The notes under the pieces: generated by a model
Seen by the model: only the letters and a program-made list of their open reading frames with translations
The model's database searches: none
Told to the model about the DNA's origin: nothing
Translations under genes and position numbers: made by a program
Assembly: GCA_013398015.1 (NCBI GenBank)
Contig: VZRR01012316.1
Location: forward strand, 126,792 to 190,791
Source: Oreocharis arfaki
Taxonomy: Eukaryota > Chordata > Aves > Passeriformes > Paramythiidae
Direction: 5' to 3'
Length of the DNA: 64,000 nt
Shown here: piece after piece, positions 1 through 10,978 of the stretch
How the letters are laid out: each line of letters starts with the position of its first letter
Position numbering within the stretch: position 1 is the first letter of the stretch

Positions 1-248
1 AAGGGGTTGGTCAGACATTAAACATGACCCTTTTGCTGGCAGACATCAAACAATGGCTGCGCCAGCACACACCGGCTGTTCTCACCCAGGAGAAATGGGC
101 CCCTTTCACTCTTGTTTTCCATCCCTTTCGTCACATCCCCACACACGATAACCTCTGCTCCCCCACCCACTCCTACCCCTAATCAGCTTCTTGGGAATTA
201 TTTCATGGCTCTGAACTCCCAGCTCACGTGTGTGCCAGCTGTAAGGAC

Positions 249-438
249 CTCAGGGCTTGGGGGTTCATCCTGGGACACACAAATAAGTACTCTCCTTCCA
301 AGGAGAGGTCCATCCTCTCCTGATGGACCCCCTAAACTCACCAACTCAGAAACGCTGAATCCCTGCTTCCAGATGCAAAACCTGGGGCATCATCTCACCA
401 CAGAGTCGCAAGGCAGAATCAGTTTGCCCTGCAAAAGG
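249..438 (+). repeat. Local direct repeat, copy A
   Basis: About 190 bp here align with 1470-1679 at an offset of about 1,221 bp. The first ~82 bp are identical, and the match then weakens with substitutions and small indels. The repeat is not a family I recognise. It may be a local segmental duplication or two insertions of an unlisted element. Confidence 0.8.
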
Positions 439-909
439 AGAAGGATCAAGCACAGCTTGGACCTAAAGCATCCCTGACCCCACATGGCCAAGCCTGTGGG
501 GTTGGCACATGTGGGTCTCACTCTGAAGTCAGCATCAGTAGGTTGTAGTTATCACCCCCAAAACCAGCACCTTTCTGCCAAAAAGGAATCAAACTGGTGT
601 CATCCCTGCACCAGTGCAGGAGCGGACTGCAAGCTTTACCTTTTGGGTCAGATTTGTGCCCTGGATAAAAGCGCAAAGAAATGCTACATGTGAGAAAAAA
701 AATCTTAGGATCTACCTAAAAACAAGGGAGTGGGGAACTCAAGTGGATTTTGGCCAAGGCAGTGTGGGTAAGCACTCCCAGCACAAGCCTGTGCCAGGAG
801 ATTAGCTCTACACCTGCCTGAGCCATGGCACAAATTAGTCACCACCGCTTGTGGTTTTACCAGTTGGCACATCCCGTGCTGAGCCCGTTGGTGTGGGGCA
901 ACCCAGCAG

Positions 910-1200
910 GTGCATAAAGGAGCTGCTCCCTATTGGCTGCCCGTGGCAGATCTGAGAGCTTCCCTCTGAGTAATTAATGTAATGACAATAATAGACACAA
1001 AGTAAACAAGGTGGAAAGAAAATAAATCAATGGGCTGGGAGCAGAGGCCGCATTTAGTGAGGAGCGGCCCTGACGGCTCCTGTCTGCACCTTGGACTGTC
1101 AGAGTCTCCCGTGCATCCTGGTGGCATTCCAGCCACTGGTCTAAGATCGGCTGTATCCGAGGCTGTGCCGGCTCCTCAGGCAGCAGGAGGCTGCAGGCAG
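910..1200 (+). promoter_or_regulatory. Possible OTOP3 promoter and non-coding first exon
   Basis: A TATA-like CATAAAGG (about 912) and an ATTGG box (about 931) precede a moderately GC-rich stretch that ends in CAG|GTAAGG, a near-consensus donor starting at 1201. A pyrimidine-poor but usable acceptor (TTCAATGCAG, about 2706-2715) lies 25 bp before the OTOP3 ATG. Joining the two would give a spliced 5' UTR. This is inference from motifs only. Confidence 0.25.
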
Positions 1201-1469
1201 GTAAGGGCTGTGCTCCCCATAGCACAGCTGTGGGGTCAAGGGCTTGGGTCCCTCTGTGTGCAGCCCTGTCTGGGCACTTGGGCACCTCCTGGTGCAGCCT
1301 GAATGGGCTTCCTGCTGATTTTGTGGCCTCTAAGCCCACTTTGGAGCAGAGGAATTATGGCCCTAGAAGAGGGGAGGGAGTTTGCCCTCCTTCTACTAAG
1401 TTAAGAGAATTTTGGAGACAAATGGGGAAGATTTTAGGATCAATCTCCACTAAGAGAAGTGCCAAGGAG

Positions 1470-1679
1470 CTCAGGGCTTGGGGGTTCATCCTGGGACACA
1501 CAAATAAGTACTCTCCTTCCAAGGAGAGGTCCATCCTCTCCTGATGGACCCTTTAAACTCACCAACTCAGAGAGAAATGCTGAATCCCTGCTGCCAGCCA
1601 CAAAACCCAGGGGATCAGCTCACCTCAGAGTCCCAGGGGCAAGGGCAGAATGAGCACCTCTTTGCACATGCAAAAGGAA
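1470..1679 (+). repeat. Local direct repeat, copy B
   Basis: Second copy of the 249-438 sequence in the same orientation. Differences appear after the first ~82 bp, for example CCCTTTAAAC here against CCCCCTAAAC in copy A, plus a 3 bp insertion after the CAACTCAGA motif. The spacer between copies is not itself repeated, so this is not a simple tandem array. Confidence 0.8.
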
Positions 1680-2740
1680 AGGGAAACACTAAATTTCAAT
1701 CCCTCCTCAAACAACTTCTCCCCAAGACTATCGATCACAGAACATTTAAGGTTCCCCCGCCTCTCAAACACATCTCAGGGGGCTTTTCTTTCACTCCAGC
1801 CACCCTTCACTACAGCCAGAACCACTCCCTGGAATGAAAGCATCTTTCTATGTACCAAATCTATAGAGTGGCTGATCCTGCCTGATTGCTTTATGTGAGC
1901 AAGATTTCTCTCTCAAGAGCAATATACTCCTACCGAGATTTTACTAAAAGCTGGATGGAAAAGCTCCCAGGCTCTGAATGTCTACCTGGGCTAATCCCTC
2001 CAGCTCCTCTGTGCCAGTGTCCTCACAGCCTTGTGCTATGAGAAGAAAAAAAAAGAAAAACAGGTACTAATTGTGTCCCAGCCTCAGCCCACCTGGGTGG
2101 GAGTTTGGATCGTTTCCCAGCAGCTTATTCCAAATTTTACTGATCCTTTGTTTATTCCCTCCAGCTCTCCCACAATTTGTGTGAGTATTCAAGGAACCTG
2201 TAACTCTCAGAGCCCAAAAACAAAAGGAAGAGGTTCGGCCCATCAACTGAAAATCAAACAGCTCTGAATTTCAGAGCAGGTCTGAGCTTGCTCTTCATTT
2301 CCACCTAATCCTTACGGCAACAAAGGAAAAGGAGAAAACCTGAACCCAGGAGAAGCTGTGAAAGGTGAGGGTGGGAACTGTTTGAGCACCTCTGGTCCCA
2401 GCAGCTCCAAGTACTGGTGGGGCAGGGCAGAGACATCAAACACCCACTTTAATGCCAATGTCTCTGGACAGGTTTTGGCAGTGCCAAAAACAGTTTCCCC
2501 AGTGCCCTGCAATGATTCTGTCCACTGGGAAATTTTTAATGCCTAACCTGGGCTAGAAACCAATCTCTTTTTCCCCTTCATCCAGCTTCTGGAGAAGGAA
2601 GGAGAAGCTGCAAAGCAAGGAAGGGAGGTCAGCACACAAGTGGCCTTCACAGCAGAGCACACAACCTCCCATCTCAGCACATCCCCCTTTTAAACCTCTC
2701 CTCTTTTCAATGCAGCAAGTGACTCCCAGGCAGATGAGCC

Positions 2741-3125
2741 ATGTCTGACAAGAAAGTCTCCAGGCCCTGCCATCACTGCAAGAGCAGGTCAGCATCAGCC
2801 CCAACAGACACCTCCAAGATCCACTATGAGAAGTTCTGGCTGTACCGTCACTGCTCTTCGGTGCAGCAGAGGGACCGGCAAGCTCAGAAGGCTGGGCAGC
2901 TCTTCTCAGGGCTGCTGGCCATGAACGTGGTGTTTCTGGGCAGTGCCTTCATCAGCAGCATGATCTTCAATCACGTGGCCATCACTCTGGCAGACGTCTG
3001 GATCCTGCTCTCCATCCTCAAGGTCTTGTGCTTGTTCTGGATTATTTACTACCTGCTGGGCACCAGCCGGCAGCCACACGCGGTGCTCTACCGGGACTCC
3101 CACGCCGGAGCCATCTGGATTAGGG
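2741..3125 (+). CDS. OTOP3: OTOP3 coding exon 1
   Basis: Encodes residues 1-128 plus one base of codon 129: cytosolic N-terminus, TM1 and TM2. The donor is GGG|GTAAGT at 3126. The start context GCCATGT has a purine at -3. Confidence 0.93.
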
Positions 3126-6100
3126 GTAAGTTCTGCTTTTATTTCTTCTCTCATGCCTTCTTCCAAAGGCTTGGAAGGCAAAGAAATTCTTCCCCTATTA
3201 CAAGAAGAGCTAGAAGCCACAGGATATGCAGCTAGGGCACTGGGAATCTCCCAGTTCCTGTCTGGCTGATGGGCACAGTGGGTGCCACAGAGAGGAACCA
3301 GAGCAGCCAGGAAAGCCTGAAACTCGCCTTCCCTTCAGCCTCCAGTCCAACTTCGCTCACAAAGAGCAATCTAGGCATAACCCACTTCCAGGCCAGCAAC
3401 TGAGCACCGTGGGAAAGACATAGGAAAGGTTTTAGGCAGGAGCACTTTGAAAAGTGAGAGGAGAATCACCGTGTTTACTCTCCAAGAGCACCAGTGGCCC
3501 TATGTCGCCATCATTCTTAACATCACTGCAGCCTTGTTGCCAGGGAAGGATTCTTACCCAGTGAGTCACATCCCAGTGACACCCAGGCTTTCTGGGGAGA
3601 TTTTCCCTTCAGCATTTGCCCCAGTTTGAGAAATTACCCTTCTCCCAGCAGCCCTGCCTCTGGTCTATTATGGAGTTTTTAATTAGGCACTGTCTTGTTA
3701 ACTAAGCATAGAGAATCAACTGAAGGAAGCTGCAAGGTACCTGAGTACCTAAAGCTGTAGAGATATGCCCAAGGTAAAAGGGAGAAACAATCAAAGGGTC
3801 CCAACTCCTGCAGATGGGGCTGCTACAAGCCTTAGCTGACCTGTGTTCATCTCAGGTTTCCTCCATAAGGCAGAAAGCATCACCCACCATTAACTTACCC
3901 CTGTCATTCCACATTGCACAGAAAAACCCAAAAACCCTGTTCCCACCTTGTATCCAAGCACAAGAAAATACCTTGCATTTTCCTAACACCTTTAGCCAGT
4001 CAAAGCACACAATCAAGTTCAGGAATAAGGCTCTCCTTTGTCCTCTTCTAAAATCATGAGAATTCCAGGAGAAAGACTGCCAGCTCCACACAAATCTAAG
4101 AAGCAAACGCCTGCTGTCCCCAGCCAAGCTCAGATGCTCCACAGATATGTCTATGTTTATTTACTGGTGCTTTGCTGTTTGTCCAGGGTCAGTGCTGCTG
4201 TTTGGCATGTGCAGCATCCTCCTGAATGTGTTTCAGATTGGCTACAGCACAATCCTCATCCACTGCAAATCCAGGGTGGAAATCGTGTTCCCCAGCATTG
4301 GAATCCTTTTTATTTGTACCCAGGTACTGCATGTTACCCTTCTGGAAGCTTGTTTATTCTCTCTGTCCCATTCCTGGGAGCCCCAGGGTTGGGGGGAAGC
4401 TGGGAGACGTGGGAAAGTGAATGAACATGGGGCATTCTCCTGAGCATTGAAGGCATTAAAGCATCACATGCCTCTTCAAATGCTACCTGTACTCCCTGTG
4501 TGCCATGTTGAGAGACGGGAGAAAGATTAAAAAATTACCCTAGAAATACCTGACGTACCATAGGATCCAGAAGTATTTGATTTGAAACAAATTAAGGAGA
4601 GATGAGAAGAAATTTCAGGTTTTCCAGAGATGTCTTAACACCAGTCTGAGCCTCAGCCCCTCTTTGTATTTGCCAATCCATCTGCCCAACAAAATCCTTT
4701 GTACACAAAGATATCTCACACCATTTTTACTTTGTTATTCAACACCAGCCCTCTTCTTTACAGACCAAAAGCCATATTTGAAAAGTAAACTAATTCCCAC
4801 CTCAGCAGCAAATGCCCACATGGGCAGGACAGAGGAACACAGAGCTCCAGGATGTGCATTCAGTGCAGTCACACATAAAAGCTGCCCTTACCCAAGGGTG
4901 CCAGCACCTGCCTCGGCACTGGAGTGCAGGAGCACACATGTCCCTGCACCCTTGCACAGAGGCAGGTTTGCTCCTGCTTGGATCTGTACTTTCCTGTCTA
5001 CCTGTCCCTTTCCACCATGTGTGCAGCCAGCTGCCAACTTCACCCTGCTCACGTTGTTACTGTTCTCCACTTTCAGGCTTACTTTCTGTGGCATCACTCT
5101 AAGGACTGCATCCAAGTCCAGCACAACTTCACCAGGTAAAAAAAAGAGGAGAAAAAATGTCTTCTACTGGTCTAAAGAAACTTTTCCTTTCTGCCTGTGA
5201 TGTCCGCTATGATTCCTGCTAGGACTGTGTTCATCTGATCCTACGCAGACCCCATATTCTGGGTCACATAAGAACCAAGCTATGCTTTGTTCAGACCCAT
5301 CCTCCCTCCACTGACCTGGGCTCACCAGCTCCCTTCAGTTTTCCTTTGTGCCTTGGACTGCTGCAAAGCTTGTTCCTTCCTCCCAAATGTCTTCCTGCTG
5401 CCTGTGTCAAGGACCAGCTCACAGACTGGAGGATGAGAGAGGGTAGTCTCCCCATTCCTATCACTGGGAGATGTCTCAGCTTAGGCCAGTTTCACCAGGC
5501 ATTGCCTGCCCTGCTCCTTTGGAAATGGCAAGTGGGAATGTGCTCGGTTGTGTTTGTGCAAAGCCACACCCCACAGGCCTCAGGCAGAGTAGGCACGAAC
5601 ACCCCATGTGTGCTCAAATCTGGGCCAGCAAGAGGGGAAGGACACACTGGCCATGAACCATCTCCACACACTGTACAAGTCCCATGTCTCCTCCCAGGTG
5701 TGGGCTGATGCTGACCATAGCCACCAACCTCCTCCTCTGGCTCCTGGCTGTGACCAACGATACCCTGCACGTGGAGATAGAGTCTCAGCTGCGCGAGGTG
5801 GAGCGGCGATTTGCAGGCAAGGCTCCTTCTTCACATCCCTCTTGGTGTTAAGCTGACACAGGTGACTTCTAAGGAAACAACATTTCACAGAATCACAGAA
5901 TATGCTGAGCTGGAAGGGACCCATGAGGATCCTCAAGTCCAGCTCCTGGCCCTATACAAGACCATCCCCAAGAATTCCACCATGTGCCCCAGAGTATTGC
6001 CCAAACCCTTCCTGAACTTTGTCGGGCTTGGTGCTGGTGCACTTCTCTGGAGAGCCTCTGAGTGTCAGTGATTCAGATATTTCCAGTTCCCACAAATGCT

Positions 6101-8469
6101 GCAACTTCCCTATTATTGGAAACTGTCTCAAGGAAATGGGCTGCAAGGGGAGAACATCTTCACCTGAAGGGAGGGGATCTGCTCTTAAACCCTGAAACTG
6201 AGGGCCAGGAAAGGAAAAGCCCACCATAAATTAGCATTTTCGCTCATTCTTACCTATTAACTGCAAGCACAAGATTGCCAGACTAGAAGAGGCTCATGTG
6301 ATTGCTGTGCTCTTCTTTCTGAGGATATAGAGGAAGAAAAGGGGAATCTAATATTCCAGGGGTAAACATAGAGAAGGCTTTGCTGTGAAGGAAGAAGTGT
6401 CTCTCATCCATGTTGACCATGGATGAGAAAAGGCATTTGCTAAACTGTGTTATTCTGAATCTTCACATCCTTTAGGACTGAGCAGTAGCCATTTAACTTC
6501 CTGCTGATCCCTGTTTCTGAGGCACAGACACACACCTTATGCCTGCACATGAGAAACTCCCAAAGACAGCCGTGAAATCCAGGCCATCTCCCTCTTAATT
6601 GTCGCCTTCCTCTTCTCATGCTCCAGGCAACGAGACTACCTTGTGCACATGCCCCAACACGACCATCTGCAAAGTCTTCCAGAAGGGCTACATCCTGCTC
6701 TACCCCTTCAACACCGAGTACTGCCTGGTCTGCTGCTCCGTGCTCTACGTCATGTGGAAGAACGTGGGGAGACGCATCAGCCACCACCACGTCCCGCACA
6801 CCAAGCCCAAATTCAAGCTCCAGGGGGTGGTCTTTGGGCCACTGCTGGGCACCGCTGCTGTAATCATCGGGGCCTGTGTCTTCATGATGTACCAGATCCA
6901 GGCCACTAGCTTGGCCCCCAGCCGACAGGTTTTCATCATCTATTATTCCTACTACATTGTGCTCCTGCCCCTGATGACTGTGGGTGCCGTGATCGGGACA
7001 ATCATCCACGCCTTGGAAAAAAAGGAGCTGGACACACTGAAGAACCCAACCCGCAGCCTGGACGTGGTCCTGCTGATGGGGGCAGCCCTCGGCCAAATCG
7101 GCATGTCCTACTTCTCCATTGTGGCCCTGGTGGCCACTGACCCCAGGGACCTGCTGAACAGCCTCACCCTGTGCTACTCTGTCCTCCTCATCTTTCAGAA
7201 CATCACCCAAAATGTTTTTGTCATCGACGGGCTCCACCGGCGGCGTGTCGTAGCAGTGACTGAGGCCAAACATGCCGGGCAGCACACGGTGGCTGCAGAG
7301 CTGCCTGGGGAAGAGGAGACCACGCCGAGCAGCAAACAGGAGCACAGCCAAACACCTCCTGGCAAGGAGGAAGACACTAAAGAAGAGCAGAATCGTGAAG
7401 CGTACAGCCAGAGACGAGTGAGCGTGCTGGAGCTGGGACAGGAGATCCGGAAAGCTTCCCTGTCCTATATCCATACCTACTCTCACCTGAGCTGGAGGAG
7501 AAGAGTATTGAGGGAGATCTCGTTCTTCTTGGTTTTGTGCAACATCATAGTAAGTATTGATGTACTCTGCTTTGTCACAGCTCTGTACGCTCTGCTCTGT
7601 CACAGCTCGGCTGAGCCACGGTGACCTGTGGCACAGATGTGATCTCCTTGTCTTTCTCTTGTGTTCCAGACAAAAAACCTTTGCCCACCAAGTTTCAACC
7701 TACCGGTGAGGCAAGTCAAGACCGGTTTTGCTGTTAATACCTCACTCTCATAATTAGAAAGTCTCTCTTTTACCCTCAGAGTCAAATATTACTGGGTTTC
7801 ATGGCTGCAGACAGCTGATAAATCCTTACTTGCCAAGATTTTAGCCTCTGAAAAAAACCCATTAGGCTCATTAAGGGTGTTTCATGGGAAAGGTGGGGAA
7901 ACGTGAGGCACCAGCACTAAGTCTCTGTAAACATGGATCTCCAGGCTTGAAACTCGCCCAATTAAATACACTATGGTCTGGGATCTTGAATCAACCCTGC
8001 AGCCTTAATCCGGTGAAAACACATTGCCCAAGGAAACAGTGAAACCCTGTAGAAAGATGAAGCAGGCTGGGGCATAATGGGGCTTTCACTAGGTTTCCAA
8101 GGATTCAACATGATTTGAATTATAGCAAGGAGTCAACAGCATAACTATGGGATTTTCCTTCTCCTCTCTGGCAAGGAGACTACTATGATACTCCTGAAAT
8201 ATTCCTACAACCACTTGAGTCAGTGCTGAGATTAGGGCACAGGTAGAGGACAGTTTGTCATCCTCTGACTTGTGTTTCTTTCCCTCACATCTCTCCAGCT
8301 GTGGATCATACCCACATTTGGGGCTCACCCCGTCTTCGAGAACGGAATGGAAAGGTCATTTTACGGCTACTCCACCTGGTTTGTGATCGTGAACTTCGGG
8401 CTCCCCTTGGGAGTGTTCTATCGCATGCACTCGGTCGGGGGGCTCCTGGAGGTCTATGTCACAGCCTGA
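2741..8469 (+). CDS. OTOP3: Otopetrin-3 proton channel (six coding exons)
   Basis: The spliced CDS joins 2741-3125, 4187-4323, 5077-5135, 5698-5816, 6627-7549 and 8299-8469, giving 597 aa; human OTOP3 is about 596 aa. Otopetrins are dimeric plasma-membrane proton channels with twelve transmembrane helices per subunit, opened by low external pH. Visible features are a hydrophilic N-terminus (1-50), RDRQAQKAGQLFSGLLA before TM1 (about 54-76), TM2 (about 86-106), the LYPFNTEYCL motif with its conserved Glu264, LDVVLLMGAALGQ, a charged variable loop rich in Glu and Lys in the C-terminal half, and the diagnostic tail FYRMHSVGGLLEVY. OTOP3 fits better than OTOP2 or OTOP1 because of the N-terminal RDRQAQKAGQLF and the position beside HID1. 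An in-frame TGA sits one codon before the ATG, so this Met is the first possible in this exon. Intron 4 uses a GC donor. No frameshift or internal stop was seen. Confidence 0.95.
4187..4323 (+). CDS. OTOP3: OTOP3 coding exon 2
   Basis: Residues 129-174, covering a third hydrophobic segment and most of a fourth. The acceptor is GTCCAG and the donor CAG|GTACTG. The joined codon reads GGG (Gly), which keeps the frame with exon 1. Confidence 0.92.
5077..5135 (+). CDS. OTOP3: OTOP3 coding exon 3
   Basis: A 59 bp micro-exon encoding AYFLWHHSKDCIQVQHNFT and two bases of Arg194. It matches the human segment around VRVQTNFTR. The acceptor is CTTTCAG and the donor CAG|GTAAAA. Confidence 0.92.
5698..5816 (+). 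CDS. OTOP3: OTOP3 coding exon 4 (GC donor)
   Basis: Residues 194-233, including the hydrophobic CGLMLTIATNLLLWLLAVTN segment. The only donor that keeps the frame to exon 5 is GCAG|GCAAGG at 5817, a GC-AG intron. There is no in-frame GT alternative nearby. Confidence 0.9.
5886..6066 (-). mobile_element. CR1 LINE fragment in OTOP3 intron 4
   Basis: The left edge CACAGAATCACAGAAT is the reverse complement of the CR1 3' terminal repeat. It is followed by the typical GAGCTGGAAGGGACCC and AAGTCCAGCTCCTGGCCC sequences, so this is the 3' end of an inverted, 5'-truncated copy. The right boundary is approximate. Confidence 0.88.
6627..7549 (+). CDS. OTOP3: OTOP3 coding exon 5 (large exon)
   Basis: Residues 234-541. 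It starts in an extracellular loop with a candidate N-glycosylation site (NET at 235) and four Cys residues, and carries the YPFNTEYC segment, the helices of the C-terminal otopetrin half and a charged cytosolic loop. The donor is ATA|GTAAGT at 7550. A 387 aa open frame on the opposite strand is a codon-bias shadow. Confidence 0.94.
8299..8469 (+). CDS. OTOP3: OTOP3 coding exon 6 (last)
   Basis: Residues 542-597 and TGA. It encodes the last helices and the FYRMHSVGGLLEVY tail, conserved across otopetrins. The acceptor is CTCTCCAG. Confidence 0.94.
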   Translation: MWIIPTFGAHPVFENGMERSFYGYSTWFVIVNFGLPLGVFYRMHSVGGLLEVYVTA

Positions 8470-8866
8470 GCCAAGCTGGACCCCTACCCCAGGGGCTGGG
8501 GAGAATCAGTGATGCTGAACAAAGTGCAGTAAGCAGCTGATAAGCATGTGGAAGCTTCTAAGATTTTTCCCCTCCAGCTTCTGCTTGGACTTCTCCTTGT
8601 ACAACATCACCATGAGTTTCAGAAGAGGTTGTTTCATATTATCCTTTTCCACCATAGAGAATAGACTCAAAGCCCATAAACAAACTCTCACTGCTCTCAG
8701 GGACCGTGCACGTAGTCAGCAGTCTGCCAGTGGATGCTGTTTGGCAGCAAGTGGGACTTTACCCACTCCTGTTGAGATCTCCCCGATAAAAGAATGCAAG
8801 AGCAGCCTTTAGCAAAAGCAACAAAGACTGGCCTGCATCAGCTCAGAAAATCAAAAGCAATCGAAA

Positions 8867-8906
8867 AATAAAAGCTATAACATGACCTTGCCTTACTGAG
8901 AATAAA
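8867..8906 (+). terminator. OTOP3: Candidate OTOP3 polyadenylation signals
   Basis: Two AATAAA hexamers on the coding strand at 8867-8872 and 8901-8906, about 400-435 bp after the stop codon. Either would give a short 3' UTR. Which one is used cannot be told from sequence. Confidence 0.5.
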
Positions 8907-9391
8907 CACTACTTCTCCCTACAGGCAGAGCCTCAAGTGGGAATCACTAGGGAAGCACTGTGGGTGATCTTTACTCACCACGGATGATGTTATCATTGGT
9001 GTGGACTAGACAAGGTCCCATCCTTGCACACAGGGTTAGTTCAAGAGCAAGCCACTGCCACATCCACTGTGAATCCCTCCCCACCCCAACACTTTGGCCC
9101 TTGCTGCTGCCTTGCACATCCACAAACCTTTCTCTAGGTCACTGCACACAAGGGAAGGCAGCTGCAGAGTGAGGTGCCTGATTGAAGACCCGTTAGGATG
9201 TGCTCCATAGGGATGCCTGCTTTGAAGGCACATGGGAGAGCAAGGGGCTTGTGACTGTGGGTCCCAAATCCAGAGCCTGATGAATGGAAATAAAGAGACT
9301 GAATTTTTACCTGGGTCTTGTGAAATCTGTGGGTCTGCTCTGCACTCAACAGGCTCAAAGTCAACTCACTTAAACAGCTCCTGCATTCAGA

Positions 9392-9496
9392 GGCTGGATG
9401 GAGCTCTGAGCAACCGGGCCTAGGGGAAGGAATTCCTGCCCATGGCAGATAAGCTTTATGGTCCCTTCCCACCCAAACCATTCTGGGATTCTGTGA
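9392..9496 (+). mobile_element. CR1 LINE 3' tail fragment
   Basis: Carries the CR1 3' signature in plus orientation: GGATGGAGCTCTGAGCAACC, CTGCCCATGGCAG, GGTCCCTTCC and CCATTCTGGGATTCTGTGA. It is short and truncated. Confidence 0.85.
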
Positions 9497-10972
9497 GATT
9501 TAAGAGCAGGTCTGCTCTGTAATCAATCAAAATCTGTCATGACCCTTACCCAAGCATGGTACAAAAGGCATTCTCATTATTGCTTCTGTTCCTCTGTAAA
9601 TCAGTCCCAGGATCAGTGTGGGTTTAGGATTAGAGCCTGTTTCTGGGGGTTTTTTGTGATTCCCTAGAAAGGCAAACTCTCCCAAGACAGTAACAATGAG
9701 GATTCAGCATTTGGGCAGTGATAGCACCTTTCTGTGAAACTCTAAGTGAGACTGATTGCATGAGCATGAACTTTGCCCAATAAGTGTTTGTATTTGGGCC
9801 CATGTCAACAGAAATATGTCATGAGAAATAACAGCTGGATAAATTAGGCTCCAATAAAGTTAATTATTATTCTCACGTCAGTGTTTGTACCACAGGATCC
9901 ACAGGACATACATGCTAAGGTCTGACCTCAAACCTTCTTCCCAGTGATTGACAACCTGGGGACAAGGAAGGATGGCACTTCATGGGCAAACCATGACCTG
10001 GATGTTATCCAGTTAAATGGATAAAACACTGGTTTAAATTACTGAGCTTTCACAGAGCAGGTGACTTTGGAATGACTACTGAATACATGACTGAAGACAT
10101 GATCAGCATGGACAGGAATGAAGCCCACCAGCTCCAACTCTCACCTACAGCCACCACCGATCAGATAAACAGTCAAGGCCCTCCATGTCCTTTCCTAACA
10201 ACCCCCCGGGCCAGGGTGCCTGTTTTACAGGTCTCAACTGCACAAAGGTTTCAGCACATGGTTCACTGAATCAGGAGACTTGATCCTGTTTGATCTTCGA
10301 TGATGCTATAAACACAGGAACAGCCAAACCCACACAATTCAGGCTCATTTTCCAGAGTCAAATCTTCATTTCTGATTACAAAACAAAATTACCACTGCAG
10401 AGGAAGCCAGCCCGTGGTCCCCTAGTGGCACGAATCACCTCAACATAAGACAAACAACATTATGAACTTCTCTCTGGGGAAGAAAAAAAAAAAAGGACCC
10501 AAGTGCATGTTTCAGTTAATCTTTATCTTTCTCTCCATAAGTAAGCAAAGAGTTTACAGTGCAAGTTGATTTCCACAGAACAAGGATCAGACTCCAAACA
10601 CCAAGAAACAAACAAAAAGGTTTCCAGAGGAACTCACAAAGAAACAAAGCAGAAAAGAGAGGACGGAAGAGATCGTGAGAACCAGCAGATCCATGGGAGG
10701 GAAGAGGCAAAGCACATGGGACACGGGAGGCCCCTTTCCAGCTGTGAGGTGCAAGTGCCATACAATCAGAGTCTGGCCCCACCAAATCACATTCTTTTAC
10801 ATGAGAGATTCTCCAAGTGAAACAGAGCCCTCACCCTGTTTACACCTGAACAGAGGTGGGGTCAGGATGGGAGTAGTGCTGGGTGGCAAAGTGGGTCAGA
10901 GATGGGAGGCAGGTGGGGGAGTAACCTCTCTCTATTTCACATATTTTTCATCCTTCCAAAAACCATTCCAGT

Positions 10973-10978
10973 TTTATT
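10973..10978 (-). terminator. HID1: Candidate HID1 polyadenylation signal
   Basis: TTTATT on the plus strand reads AATAAA on the HID1 strand, about 1.6 kb past the HID1 stop codon. The distance fits a 3' UTR of normal length, but other signals cannot be excluded. Confidence 0.3.

Larger units (their letters stand above)
1..2740. other. 5' flank of OTOP3, no recognised coding sequence
   Basis: I see no exon of a known gene here. In human, OTOP2 lies upstream of OTOP3, but nothing resembling an otopetrin last exon (the conserved FYRMHSV tail) is present, so OTOP2 must end further left or be absent. The stretch contains two copies of a local repeat (near 249 and near 1470). Around 910-1200 there is an ATAAAG motif, an ATTGG (reverse CCAAT) motif and a strong splice donor at 1201, which may be a non-coding first exon. 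Confidence 0.6.

Noticed and set aside
1..2740. Possible OTOP2 last exon upstream of OTOP3
   Set aside because: No otopetrin-like C-terminal motif in any frame of this stretch.
6440..7603. 387-codon open frame on the minus strand opposite OTOP3 exon 5
   Set aside because: It is antisense to a strongly conserved coding exon, and its sequence has no recognisable domain; open antisense frames are common opposite GC-rich codons.
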